A DNA stretch of 64,000 bases from a bacterium (GTDB lineage Bacteria; 4484-113; JAFGCY01): the NCBI GenBank assembly GCA_020849855.1, contig JADZFO010000034.1:1-64000 (forward strand), given 5' to 3'. Position 1 is the first letter of the stretch, and every line of letters begins with the position of its first letter. The position numbers and the translations under genes were made by a program. This document shows, in pieces, positions 25,203-33,954 of this stretch. The notes beneath the pieces were generated by a model that saw only the letters and a program-made list of their open reading frames with translations, had not been told where the DNA came from and made no database searches.

Positions 25203-26492
25203 TCAGATCTGGCCGAGCATGGTCAGCATGTCGGCGCTGGAGGTCAGCACTTCCAGCTCCGGCCGGGCCGCGGCCAGCAGAGCGGCTTCCTGCCCCAGCT
25301 CGCCAAAGCGCTCGCGGATGAGCTGGTCCGCAAGGGCGGCATCGGCTGGCAGGCTGACCTGGCGGAAGAGCCCATAACAAGGGCCCGCGTTAAGGCCGGG
25401 AATACCGCTGGGCAGGCGACAAAGCTGCTCGCCAAGCGGGCCAATGACTTCCTTCATCAGCATGTAGGACTGCTGGGCGTGGCGGGCGGACTCCTCCGCG
25501 CTGCGGTCCTGGGTGGTGAAACTGTGCTGCAGGATCTGCAGCATCAGGGCATAGCTGCTCTCAAAGAGGGCGGCGGCGGCGGCGCTGTCTTCATCCTGGA
25601 TAACGGTGTGGCCCGCGGCACCGAAGTCTCCACGGTTGCGCACCGAGGGCGAGGAGATGCAGGGATAAGCGAGGTCGGTAGCGCTGGCGCCTGAGGCCAG
25701 CTCCTGATCGTATTCCTGCAGCAGGCGGCTGAAGGTGCCGTAGTGTGAGGTGCTGCGGTCATCCTCCGTGCCTTCGCCCTGCAGCTTGACTATCTCGCAG
25801 GCCTTCAGGGCAGATTCGAGGTCCGTGACCGGCACCAGCTCACTGAAGCCGCTGAGCAGCGGGTCGGCCTGCAGCACCGGGTTGCCGACGAAGAGCTGCC
25901 GGTCAGCCAGGTTCCTGAAGCCGGCCTCGATAAGGTCGTAGAGCTCCGCCACCGTATCTGGCTGGTCGCCGTCACCCGGGCGCTCAAAGGTCACGCAGCG
26001 CTGCAGGCAGTCACGGCTGACCGACTCCAGCATGAGGGGCACTCCGACCGGCGTGAAGTCTGCGCCCTGCGGGAAGTTCGGGTGCAGGCAGTAGGGTGTG
26101 CCGCCCACAGCCGTGAGAAGGTTCCAACCCTGCACGAGGTGGTACATCTCTTCGCGGGCGATCCGGTGCAGCTCAGCAGACCAGGCGGAGACCAGTGCAC
26201 GCTTGTCCGCAGGCAGGCCGTCGCTTTCCCAGGTTTTGAGCGAACTGGCGGCATAAAGGTAAATGCAGCTGACGCTGTGCTCGATCTCGCAGGCCGCGGC
26301 AAGCAGGCTGATCAGCTGGCTGCGGTTGGCAGGAACGGCCGATGGCCGCGGGAAAGGCGCTGCAGCAGCGGCAGGAGCCATGGCAGGCTCTGCCGCACTG
26401 GGCCGCGCTGGAGCAGCCAGCGCGCTGCCGATGCCTGCGCCAAAGAGCGCGATGGTTGAAAGAAAGTCGCGGCGCTTCCACGAAGCAGTCAT
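25203..26492 (-). CDS. Exported ferritin-like (VioB-type) protein
   Basis: 429 residues with a twin-arginine leader (KRRDFLSTIALFGAG). The ferritin-like domain (~58-230) shows the metal-ligand helices EIEHSVSCIYLY and EEMYHLVQGWNLL, then the VGGTPYCLHPNFPQG segment typical of iminophenylpyruvate dimer synthase relatives (VioB). Those proteins use a metal site to couple oxidised amino acids; the exported form here is more likely a redox or oxygen-dependent enzyme of the periplasm. The C-terminal 150 residues are helical. It is upstream of the three Rieske genes on the same strand, which may feed it electrons (inference). Confidence 0.8.
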   Translation of the reverse strand: MTASWKRRDFLSTIALFGAGIGSALAAPARPSAAEPAMAPAAAAAPFPRPSAVPANRSQLISLLAAACEIEHSVSCIYLYAASSLKTWESDGLPADKRALVSAWSAELHRIAREEMYHLVQGWNLLTAVGGTPYCLHPNFPQGADFTPVGVPLMLESVSRDCLQRCVTFERPGDGDQPDTVAELYDLIEAGFRNLADRQLFVGNPVLQADPLLSGFSELVPVTDLESALKACEIVKLQGEGTEDDRSTSHYGTFSRLLQEYDQELASGASATDLAYPCISSPSVRNRGDFGAAGHTVIQDEDSAAAAALFESSYALMLQILQHSFTTQDRSAEESARHAQQSYMLMKEVIGPLGEQLCRLPSGIPGLNAGPCYGLFRQVSLPADAALADQLIRERFGELGQEAALLAAARPELEVLTSSADMLTMLGQI

Positions 26493-26576
26493 GATGCCCC
26501 CAAGCTACCGCATAGAAGCGGCAGACAAGAGCATAGAAAATATTCACTACATATACAAGTGTATTTGTCAGAGCAG

Positions 26577-27708
26577 CTAAGCCGGCTCAGAGCTGGCGGA
26601 TGAGCGCATCCAGCGCAGACAGGCCCAGATGAGGGGCTCGATGTTTCCATTCAGCACACCGTTTGTATCTGAGGTCTCAAAGCCTGTGCGGGTGTCCTTG
26701 ACCAGCTGATAAGGCTGCAGCACGTAGTTGCGGATCTGGTTGCCCCAGGAGATCTCGGTCTGCACGCCGCGCAGGTCCTCCACCCTTTCCTTGTGCTGTT
26801 CAAGCATCATCGCCAGGATACGGCTCTTGAGCTCGCGCAGGGCCACATCGCGATTCTGGTGCTGGCTGCGCTGGTTCTGGCAGGAGACCACGATGCCGGT
26901 CGGCAGGTGGGTCAGGCGCACGGCCGAGCTGGTTTTGTTCACGTGCTGGCCGCCGGCGCCGCTGGAGCGGTAGACGTCCATCTTGACGTCTTCGTCCTTC
27001 AGCTCGATATCCAGTTCCGCGGGTGTCTCCGGGATGACTGACACGCTGGCAAAGCTGGTATGACGCCGCGCGCTGCGGTCGAAGGGTGAGATGCGCACCA
27101 GGCGGTGCACACCGTGCTCCATGCGCATGAAGCCATAGGCGTGGCGGCCCTCGACGCGGAAAGTCAGGGACTGGATGCCGCCGCCCTCTCCTTCCGTCTC
27201 GTCCGTAACTTCGAGCTTCCAGCCCTGGCGGTCGGAGAACATCTTGTACATACGGTAGAGCATCTCGCCCCAGTCCGCGCTCTCGCGCCCGCCGGCGCCG
27301 GCCTGGATAGAGACAATGGCGGGCTGTTCGTCGTACTCTCCGGCCAGCAGGGTTTCGATCTCCAGGCCTTCAAGCAGCGTGGCCAGCTGGCGCAGTTCGC
27401 GCTCGAAGTCCAGCTGTTCGCGGCTGTCCTCGGACACCCCCTCTTCCTGCAGCAGCTCCCACATGGTCTGGATGTCGGAAATGCCTTTTTCTGCGCTGCG
27501 GATCTGCTCAAGCTGGGCGCTCAGCGAGGCCGCTTCGCGGCTTACTGCCGCGGCCTGGGCCTGGTCGTCCCAGAAATCGGGCCGGGACTGCTGCTGCTCC
27601 AGTTCAAAGAGGCGCTGTTCCTTGCCAGCCGGGTCAAAGATAGTCCCGCATGTGCTCAAGCATGCGGGTCAGGCGCTCGATCTCGGACTTCACTTCGTGG
27701 CTTTGCAC
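26577..27708 (-). CDS. prfB: Peptide chain release factor 2 with programmed +1 frameshift
   Basis: RF2 reads UAA and UGA stops. The product (about 376 residues) needs a shift: 24 codons from GTG 27708 end in CTT at 27637-27639, followed by in-frame TGA (27634-27636) and C. Slipping forward one base gives Asp from 27635 and restores the main frame. The RF2 tripeptide motif SPF is in ISPFDRSARRHTSF, and the catalytic GGQ is in SGAGGQHVNKT (near residue 250). TATAAT lies 7 bases upstream of the GTG. The RF2 frameshift autoregulates synthesis: when RF2 is scarce, termination at TGA is slow and shifting rises. It is divergent from a histidine kinase. Confidence 0.94.
27633..27648 (-). promoter_or_regulatory. 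prfB programmed +1 frameshift site
   Basis: The minus strand reads GGGACTATCTTTGAC. CTT-TGA-C is the classic slippery site. A weak Shine-Dalgarno-like GGGA lies about 4 bases before CTT, poorer than the AGGGGG of Escherichia coli. Confidence 0.9.
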
Positions 27709-27715
27709 GGCGCAG

Positions 27716-27721
27716 ATTATA
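27716..27721 (-). promoter_or_regulatory. -10 box of prfB
   Basis: Perfect TATAAT, 7 bases before GTG 27708. Confidence 0.6.
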
Positions 27722-27759
27722 GCGGGGCCAGCTCTTCAGCAATACAGAGCGCATATCTG

Positions 27760-27765
27760 TATACT
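27760..27765 (+). promoter_or_regulatory. -10 box of histidine kinase
   Basis: TATACT, 9 bases before GTG 27775, giving a leader of about 3 bases at most. Confidence 0.45.
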
Positions 27766-27774
27766 TGCTGAGCC

Positions 27775-28938
27775 GTGGAACCTCTTCGCCAGCTTCTGCG
27801 CAGCCTTCCATTTCCCGCACAGCTCTGGGACAGCGAAGGCCGCGTGCTGCTGACCAATGCAGGCTTCAACCGCGCGCTGGGTTACCCGGCGGAGCTGGTC
27901 TGGGAGAATGCCGGCATGCGCTTTTTGGAAGAGAGGCAGGTCAAGGCCGCAGGCCTCTCAGAGCACTGCCTGGCGGCGCTCGGCGGACGCCAGGTGGAGA
28001 TCGCCTCCTTTGATTACGACCCCAGCCACAGCATTGAAAGAGGGGCCAGTCCCGAAGTGCTCAAACGCTTTTCGGTTTCCCTGCGGCCGCTTTTTGCGGG
28101 CTCCGGCAAGGTGAGCTGTGTGGTCTGCCTGCTGGCGGACTACGGCGAGATCAGCGACCGCATGGACCGGGACTTGATGCGCAGCCAGAAGATGGAAAAC
28201 GTCGAGGCCCTGGCCTCCTCGGTGGCTCACGAGTTCAACAACATCTTCACCGGGATACGCGGCCTCTCGGAGCTAATCAAGGACAGCGTGACGCGCGAGG
28301 ATGAGGTCTTCAGCTTTGCCGACAGCATCCAGGAGAACATCCAGCGCGGCGCGGAGCTGATCAACAAGCTGACCTCCTTCGCCCGCGAGCTGCCGCACAG
28401 CCTCAAGCGCATGCGGATCAAGGACTATGTGGAGCGGGCCCTGCCGCTGCTTAACATCCAGGTGCAGCGCCGGATCAAGATCGATCTGGACCTGCAGTGC
28501 GATGCCGAGGTGCTGCTGGATGCCAACCGCATGGACCAGGCCCTGACGAACATTGTGGGCAACAGCCGCGACGCCCTGGGCGGCCAGGGCAACCTGCGCC
28601 TGCGCACGATGAAGGCCGAGCCGCCGGCGGAGCTGCTGACGGCCGCCGAGCGCAATGCCGACGGCTGGGTCATGCTGGAGATTGCCGACTCCGGCCCCGG
28701 CATCCCGGCCGAGCTGCAGGCCAGGGTGATGCAGCCCTTCTTTAGCACCAAGGAGCGCGGCAAGTCGACGGGCCTGGGCCTGAGCGTGACGCAGCGCATC
28801 ATTGAACTGCACCAGGGCGTGCTGGCGGTCGGTAACTCGGCGGACCTGGGAGGCGCGGCGGTACGGATCTATCTGCCGGCGATGAGCGCGATCCGCCAGC
28901 TTGGCGCCGAAGCCGAGATGCAGAGCGAAGGGGCCTGA
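27775..28938 (+). CDS. PAS-domain sensor histidine kinase
   Basis: A 387-residue cytosolic kinase. The PAS-like domain (~10-130) opens with FPAQLWDSEGRVLLTNAGF. The phospho-acceptor His152 is in SVAHEFNNIFTGI, the NtrB-like class, and the ATPase has N box NIVGNSRDAL, G1 DSGPGIP, F box FFSTK and G2 GLGLS. No membrane span, so the signal is internal or relayed. No partner regulator lies next to it. It ends 2 bases before the convergent lipid kinase. Confidence 0.9.
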   Translation: MEPLRQLLRSLPFPAQLWDSEGRVLLTNAGFNRALGYPAELVWENAGMRFLEERQVKAAGLSEHCLAALGGRQVEIASFDYDPSHSIERGASPEVLKRFSVSLRPLFAGSGKVSCVVCLLADYGEISDRMDRDLMRSQKMENVEALASSVAHEFNNIFTGIRGLSELIKDSVTREDEVFSFADSIQENIQRGAELINKLTSFARELPHSLKRMRIKDYVERALPLLNIQVQRRIKIDLDLQCDAEVLLDANRMDQALTNIVGNSRDALGGQGNLRLRTMKAEPPAELLTAAERNADGWVMLEIADSGPGIPAELQARVMQPFFSTKERGKSTGLGLSVTQRIIELHQGVLAVGNSADLGGAAVRIYLPAMSAIRQLGAEAEMQSEGA

Positions 28939-28940
28939 GC

Positions 28941-29873
28941 CTAGCGCAGCAGCTGCAGGGCCCCGCTGCGGGCGCTGAAGGTGACCAGCTTTTCACCGCA
29001 GGGGTAGATTTCCCCGTCCACAGCCAGGCTCTCCAGCGGCGCGTCGAGCTCACAGTCCAGGCGGCTGACATGCGCGAAGTCGACGCCTTCCCTGCCGATG
29101 TGCCGCCCCTTGAGGGCCTGCGGCAGGAGCTGCAGCATCCGCAGCTTGGAAACCCCGCGCAGCAGGATCATGTCCAGCAGGCCGTCATCAAGGCAGGCAT
29201 GGGGCGCCATGCGGGTGCCCCGGCCGATATCGCGGCTGTTCATCGCCAGCACCCAGTAATAGCTGCCCGCCCCGCTGAGGGGGGCTTGATCTCCGCCTGG
29301 GCCGGCGCTGGTCTGGGCGCTGAAACGCATGCTGAAGGGCTGCATGCGGTGCAGGGCGGCCAGGAAGGCCAGGGTGTAGTTCCTGTGCAGCAGGCCGGTG
29401 CTGGCCTCGCGGACCTTCACAGTTTCCGTGTCCAGGCCAAAGCCTGCGCTGTTGATGTAGCGGATGCCGTTGACAGTGCAGAGGTCGCTGGGCTGGATCC
29501 TGAAGCCGGCCAGCTGGGCGGCGGCGCTGGCGGCCGAGCAGCCATCGCGGAAGCCAAGGGCGCGGGCGAAGTCGTTGCCGGTTCCGCCAGGCAGCAGGCC
29601 CAGCACCTGCGCCGCCGGATCCATGTGTCGCAGCACCTGATGCAGGGTGCCGTCGCCGCCGATAGCCAACAGCAGGCGGTGGGTGGCCTGGCTGCGGCTG
29701 AGCAGTTCGCCAAGGTGCTCCAGGGAGTCCGGGGCGACAAGATCGATGGCCGGGAAGAGTGGCTTGAGGGCCGCGCGCAGTTCATCCAGACGGCGCAGGT
29801 TGGCTGGCGAGACGATGCCGAGCACCCGCTCGCCGCCCAGCTCAGGATGAGGCTGCATTGCTGCCTGGCTCAT
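28941..29873 (-). CDS. Diacylglycerol-kinase-family lipid kinase
   Basis: A 310-residue cytosolic or membrane-associated kinase. The catalytic GGDGTLHQVL and the second motif LPGGTGNDFARALG match DAGK/YegS-type enzymes, which phosphorylate diacylglycerol, phosphatidylglycerol or sphingosine-type lipids. The C-terminal beta-sandwich (GVDFAHVSRLD to AVDGEI) closes the substrate cleft. Start ATG 29873 is preferred over a longer open frame: a CATAAT box lies 9 bases upstream. Its promoter hexamer overlaps that of the divergent barrel gene. Confidence 0.88.
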   Translation of the reverse strand: MSQAAMQPHPELGGERVLGIVSPANLRRLDELRAALKPLFPAIDLVAPDSLEHLGELLSRSQATHRLLLAIGGDGTLHQVLRHMDPAAQVLGLLPGGTGNDFARALGFRDGCSAASAAAQLAGFRIQPSDLCTVNGIRYINSAGFGLDTETVKVREASTGLLHRNYTLAFLAALHRMQPFSMRFSAQTSAGPGGDQAPLSGAGSYYWVLAMNSRDIGRGTRMAPHACLDDGLLDMILLRGVSKLRMLQLLPQALKGRHIGREGVDFAHVSRLDCELDAPLESLAVDGEIYPCGEKLVTFSARSGALQLLR

Positions 29874-29881
29874 GGTGTGTG

Positions 29882-29888
29882 TATTATG
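29882..29888. promoter_or_regulatory. Overlapping divergent -10 boxes
   Basis: Plus strand TATTAT (29882-29887) and minus strand CATAAT (29883-29888) share five bases. The plus box sits 7 bases before an in-frame TTG (29895); the minus box sits 9 bases before ATG 29873. Confidence 0.4.
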
Positions 29889-31376
29889 GCAGCCTTGAAA
29901 CCCGACTGTTACCAGAGGCCGGGACTGCGCGCGCTGGCCAGCGCCGCTCGCATGGCGCTGCTGCTCCTGTGCTGCGCGGGCCTGCTGCTGATCCTGGGCC
30001 TTCAAAGCGCAACAGCACTGAACCTGTACCAGGACATCTTCATGACCCTCTCGGCCCGGCCGCTGGCAATGGGCGGCAGCGGGGCCGCGCTGGAAGGCCC
30101 GGCGAGCGTGTTCTATAACCCGGCGGGCCTGGCTTCCATCCGCAGCCTGAGCCTGATGCATAACCACAGCGGGCGGCACTTCCCGGGCAGCCACGCCGGC
30201 CGTGGCAATGAGATGGACCAGCTAGACGGCGATACCCAGGCAGTGGTGGTGCCGCTGCCACTGGCGACTTATGCCCACGGCTTCACCTTCAGCGGCGAGA
30301 TGGGCTATGACTATCGCAACCATCCGCGGCCCGGCGACGTGTTTGACTATCCCGGGGAGGAGATTACAGCGCAGCTGGGCTACCCGCATGAGCACTACGA
30401 CGGCCGCGAGGACTATGACGCCATCGCGCTGAACCTGGGCCTGCCCTGCGCTTTTGGCTACAGCAACCGGCGCAGCATCGGGAGATTCTCGCCACCGAGC
30501 GATTTCGAAGGCAGGCAGAGAGAAGGTTGGCTGTACTCAGCTGATGAAGCCAAGCTCGCAGAGAATCGCTGCAACCAATGTCATGACTGCGGTTTTGCCG
30601 AAAGCTACGATCTGGCTGGTCGGCAGTCCGGTGCTTGGAAGCCCAAGTTGCGCGGGGGCGAATGGGATGCTGTAGTCAGACGGATGGCAGCCAAGCCAGA
30701 TGCATTTCTGAACACGTATCTCGCGCAGAGAATTAACGCTTTCCTCACGAAGAGTACCGCTGATCCGGCAAAGTGGTTACAGCAGGACCTCTACCAAGAT
30801 CGGAACTCCTTACCCTGGCTGCGGATGGGCGAGGGCCAGCAGTGGGGCCTGCAGGCGCGGGTCTGGCCGGGACTGACTTACGGGCGCAGCGAGCTGAAGC
30901 TGGACTATGACTGGACTGTGCTGGCACTGCCCGGCCAGGGGATACCCGAGGGCTACACGAACCTGAACGGCCTGAAGGTTGATGGCGAGCTGGGGACGGT
31001 TATGGCAGAAGGCTTCCCGACCCTGAGCAGTCGGTTGAAAACAAAGCGCAGCGGCTGGGCCTTTCGCCCGGTGGGCTGGCTGACACTGAGCGCGGATGAG
31101 CTTCGTGAGAGCTACATCTTCAGGGAAGACAAGGGCCTGGGCCTGCTGCATGAGGGCAAGCAGGATAGGCAGAGCAGCCATCTGGGCGGGGAGCTGGCTC
31201 TGGGCCAGCTTGGCCGCTTCCGCTGGGGCAGCTATGACGGTCGACCTACGGTGGGCGGCGCGCTGAACCTGCTGGGCCTGTGGGTGAACTACAGCGAGGT
31301 CCAGGACCTGCTGCCGAGCATTGTCGGCGCGGGAAAGGACTATGCCGACGTGCACGTGTATGGGGTGGAGCTTTAG
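29886..31376 (+). CDS. Outer-membrane barrel protein with inserted heme-c motif
   Basis: About 496 residues. After a signal peptide, ARPLAMGGSGAALEGPASV followed by FYNPAGLAS is the PorV/UPF0164 barrel signature, and the C-terminal third has barrel-like aromatic strands. Residues ~200-310 break this pattern with a CxxCH motif (CNQCH, residues 229-233), then WDAVVRRMAAKPD with a candidate distal Met267 and INAFLTK, as in small c-type cytochromes. Bases ~30470-30830 are poorer in GC and have different codon choice from the rest of the gene, hinting at a transferred module. If real, heme would be attached in the periplasm. Start is ATG 29886 or TTG 29895. Confidence 0.75.
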   Translation: MAALKPDCYQRPGLRALASAARMALLLLCCAGLLLILGLQSATALNLYQDIFMTLSARPLAMGGSGAALEGPASVFYNPAGLASIRSLSLMHNHSGRHFPGSHAGRGNEMDQLDGDTQAVVVPLPLATYAHGFTFSGEMGYDYRNHPRPGDVFDYPGEEITAQLGYPHEHYDGREDYDAIALNLGLPCAFGYSNRRSIGRFSPPSDFEGRQREGWLYSADEAKLAENRCNQCHDCGFAESYDLAGRQSGAWKPKLRGGEWDAVVRRMAAKPDAFLNTYLAQRINAFLTKSTADPAKWLQQDLYQDRNSLPWLRMGEGQQWGLQARVWPGLTYGRSELKLDYDWTVLALPGQGIPEGYTNLNGLKVDGELGTVMAEGFPTLSSRLKTKRSGWAFRPVGWLTLSADELRESYIFREDKGLGLLHEGKQDRQSSHLGGELALGQLGRFRWGSYDGRPTVGGALNLLGLWVNYSEVQDLLPSIVGAGKDYADVHVYGVEL

Positions 31377-31400
31377 TTCAGCAAGGCCGGCGCGCTGACC

Positions 31401-31422
31401 GGAGCGCGGGCATCCGTGCCTG
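31401..31422. repeat. GGAGCGCGGGC-type palindromic repeat
   Basis: GGAGCGCGGGCATCCGTGCC in the gap before suf. Related copies lie at 51240, 51265, 55481 and 55550. Confidence 0.6.
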
Positions 31423-31462
31423 CATTCAGGATCGACAGCGCCGCTGGGCTGCTGCAAGAGAT

Positions 31463-31480
31463 GCAGACATGGATGTCTGC
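31463..31480. repeat. Perfect 8-bp inverted repeat upstream of suf
   Basis: GCAGACAT and ATGTCTGC around GG. It could be an operator; no known repressor site was matched. Confidence 0.45.
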
Positions 31481-31500
31481 GCTCCGGTTCTGTCCAGCGC

Positions 31501-31560
31501 CGTGCTTACTGCAGAGGCGCCGTGCTTACTGCAGAAGCACCGTGCCTACTGCAGAGGCGC
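31501..31560 (+). repeat. Three tandem 20-bp repeats upstream of suf
   Basis: Unit CGTGCTTACTGCAGAGGCGC occurs three times with few changes, and a decayed fourth (TTGCTTACTGCATAAGC) follows near 31583. The whole 31377-31701 gap holds no gene. Tandem spacing of 20 bp places each unit about two helical turns apart, as for a regulator array (inference). Confidence 0.75.
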
Positions 31561-31598
31561 CGTCAAACATCCTGAAGCGCTTTGCTTACTGCATAAGC

Positions 31599-31604
31599 TA
31601 AAAT
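31599..31604 (+). promoter_or_regulatory. Possible -10 box of the suf operon
   Basis: TAAAAT just after the repeat array. It predicts a leader of about 90 bases before sufC ATG 31702, which has its own GGAG. Confidence 0.35.
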
Positions 31605-31701
31605 TAAGGCCTCCGGGGTAACTGTTGTTGACTGATCACCCTGACCCACGACATCCAGCCAGCTCGCTTTTGCGCGCGGCAAACCCGGATCTGGAGCCAA
31701 C

Positions 31702-32457
31702 ATGCTGAAGATTGAGGGCCTGCGGGCCTCCATTGAGGATAAGGAAATCCTGCGCGGCGTGGACCTTGAGATTCCCGCCGGGGCTGTCCACGGCATCATG
31801 GGCCCCAACGGCAGCGGCAAAAGCACGCTGGTGAAGGTGCTGGCCGGCGACCCGGCCTATACCGTAACCGAGGGATCTGTGAGCTATAAGGGCATGGACC
31901 TGCTGGAGATGGAGCCGGATGAGCGCGCCCGCAGCGGCGTTTTCCTGGCCTTCCAGTACCCGATGGAGATTCCCGGGGTGAGCATCGCCAACTTCCTGCG
32001 CGCTGCCGTAAACAGCATCCGCGGGCCGGAGAACGAGCTGCCGACCTTCCAGTTCTATGCCCTGCTGCAGGACAAGCTGCGCGAGCTGCAGCTTGATGAG
32101 TTCTGGGGCAACCGCTATGTGAACGAGGGTTTTTCCGGTGGCGAGAAGAAGCGTAATGAGATTCTGCAGATGCTGCTGCTGGAGCCCGGCCTGTGCCTGC
32201 TGGACGAGACGGACAGCGGCCTGGACGTTGACGCCCTGAAGATCGTGTCCGACGGCGTCAACCGGATGCGCAGCCCCGAGCGCAGCATGCTGATTGTGAC
32301 CCACTACATGCGCCTGCTGGACTACATCGCCCCGGATCGCTGCCACATCATGCTGGACGGCCGGATCGTGCAGAGCGGCGACATTGAGCTGGCCCGGCGG
32401 ATCGACAGCGAGGGCTATGAATTCATCCGTACGGGCGTCGCTGAGACAAACGTGTAA
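31702..32457 (+). CDS. sufC: Fe-S assembly ATPase SufC
   Basis: ABC ATPase of the SufBC2D scaffold that builds iron-sulfur clusters in the cytosol. The 251 residues carry Walker A GPNGSGKSTL, signature FSGGEKKRNEI and Walker B CLLDETDSGLD, with Suf-type SVSYKG and PDERAR segments. TCTGGAGCC precedes ATG 31702. First gene of the operon and, unusually for many bacteria, ahead of sufB. Confidence 0.96.
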   Translation: MLKIEGLRASIEDKEILRGVDLEIPAGAVHGIMGPNGSGKSTLVKVLAGDPAYTVTEGSVSYKGMDLLEMEPDERARSGVFLAFQYPMEIPGVSIANFLRAAVNSIRGPENELPTFQFYALLQDKLRELQLDEFWGNRYVNEGFSGGEKKRNEILQMLLLEPGLCLLDETDSGLDVDALKIVSDGVNRMRSPERSMLIVTHYMRLLDYIAPDRCHIMLDGRIVQSGDIELARRIDSEGYEFIRTGVAETNV

Positions 32458-32550
32458 ATCGGACACCGTGGTACATTTATCTGTCGGATTGCGGTTTCTA
32501 GCCGCAGCGGCGGCCCCCGTATCAAGACGGAACGGGCCAGTGGAGGAGAA

Positions 32551-33954
32551 ATGTCAGACCGGGCGACCGTTGAACTCGGGAGCTACAGCGCTGGCTGGAA
32601 CGACCCGGACGCGAAGTACAGCTTCCGTTCGGAACGCGGACTGAACGAAAGTGTCGTCCGCCAGATGAGTGAGATGAAGAACGAGCCAGCCTGGATGCTG
32701 GACTTCCGCCTGCGCAGCCTGAAGCACTTCAGGGAGCGCCCGATGCCCTACTGGGGCGCGGACCTGAGCGGGCTGGACTTTGATGACATCTACTACTACC
32801 TGAAGCCGGACGCGGAGAACAGCCGCACCTGGGACGATGTGCCCGACGCCATCAAGGACACCTTCGAGAAGCTGGGCATCCCCGAGGCCGAGCGGACGGT
32901 GCTGGCCGGCGTCGGCGCGCAGTACGACAGCGAGAGCGTGTACCACAACCTGCAGCAGAAGTGGAAGGACCTGGGCGTCGTCTTCCTGGACATGGATTCC
33001 GGCCTGCGGGAATATGAGGACATCGTGCGCGAGCACTTCGGCACGGTCATTCCGCCGGAGGACAACAAGTTCAGCGCTCTGAACAGCGCGGTCTGGTCCG
33101 GCGGCAGCTTTGTGTATATCCCCAAGGGCGTCTACCTTGAGATCCCCCTGCAGGCCTACTTCCGCATCAACGCGGACAAGGCCGGGCAGTTCGAGCGCAC
33201 CCTGATCATCGCGGACGAAGGCAGCTTCGTGCATTACATCGAAGGCTGCACGGCGCCGGTCTATACGACCGACAGCCTGCACAGCGCGGTTGTGGAGATC
33301 ATCGCCAAGCCCGGCAGCCGGGTGCGCTACAGCACCGTGCAGAACTGGAGCAGCAACGTATACAACCTGGTGACGAAGCGCGCCGTGGCGATGGCCGGCT
33401 CCACCGTGGAGTGGCTGGACGGCAACATCGGCTCCAAGGTGACCATGAAGTACCCCAGCGTGATGCTGGTGGGTGAAGGCGCCACCGGCGAGGTGCTGAG
33501 CATCGCTTATGCCAATGACGGCCAGCACCAGGACACCGGCGCGAAGATGATCCACGTGGCGCCGGGCACGACCAGCCGCATCATCGCCAAGAGCATTTCC
33601 AAGGGCCACGGGAAGAGCACTTACCGCGGCCTGGTGCGTGTGCACAATGGCGCCCGCGGCGCCAAGAGCAACGTGGAGTGCGACGCCCTGCTGATTGACG
33701 AGCAGAGCCGCACAGACACTTACCCGTACATTGAGATTGAGGAAGACAGCGCCAGCGTGGGCCACGAGGCCCGGGTCAGCCGGGTCAGCGAGCAGCAGCT
33801 CTTCTATCTGCAGAGCCGCGGCATCCCGGAGGACCAGGCGATGGCGATGATCGTCTCCGGCTTTATCGAGCCGATCACCAAGGAGCTGCCGCTGGAGTAT
33901 GCGGTGGAGCTGAACCGCCTGATCGAGCTGGAGATGGAAGGGAGCGTGGGCTGA
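32551..33954 (+). CDS. sufB: Fe-S assembly scaffold SufB
   Basis: Core scaffold that, with SufC and SufD, holds the nascent [4Fe-4S] cluster. 467 residues, normal for SufB, with the N-terminal [18 protein letters not shown] and the right-handed beta helix leading to [29 protein letters not shown] before ATG 32551 is a strong ribosome site. The 93-base gap after sufC holds no gene. Stop overlaps the sufD start by one base. Confidence 0.97.
   Translation: MSDRATVELGSYSAGWNDPDAKYSFRSERGLNESVVRQMSEMKNEPAWMLDFRLRSLKHFRERPMPYWGADLSGLDFDDIYYYLKPDAENSRTWDDVPDAIKDTFEKLGIPEAERTVLAGVGAQYDSESVYHNLQQKWKDLGVVFLDMDSGLREYEDIVREHFGTVIPPEDNKFSALNSAVWSGGSFVYIPKGVYLEIPLQAYFRINADKAGQFERTLIIADEGSFVHYIEGCTAPVYTTDSLHSAVVEIIAKPGSRVRYSTVQNWSSNVYNLVTKRAVAMAGSTVEWLDGNIGSKVTMKYPSVMLVGEGATGEVLSIAYANDGQHQDTGAKMIHVAPGTTSRIIAKSISKGHGKSTYRGLVRVHNGARGAKSNVECDALLIDEQSRTDTYPYIEIEEDSASVGHEARVSRVSEQQLFYLQSRGIPEDQAMAMIVSGFIEPITKELPLEYAVELNRLIELEMEGSVG

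Noticed and set aside
31501..31600. CRISPR-like array
   Set aside because: The 20-bp units are directly adjacent with no spacers, and no cas gene is near.
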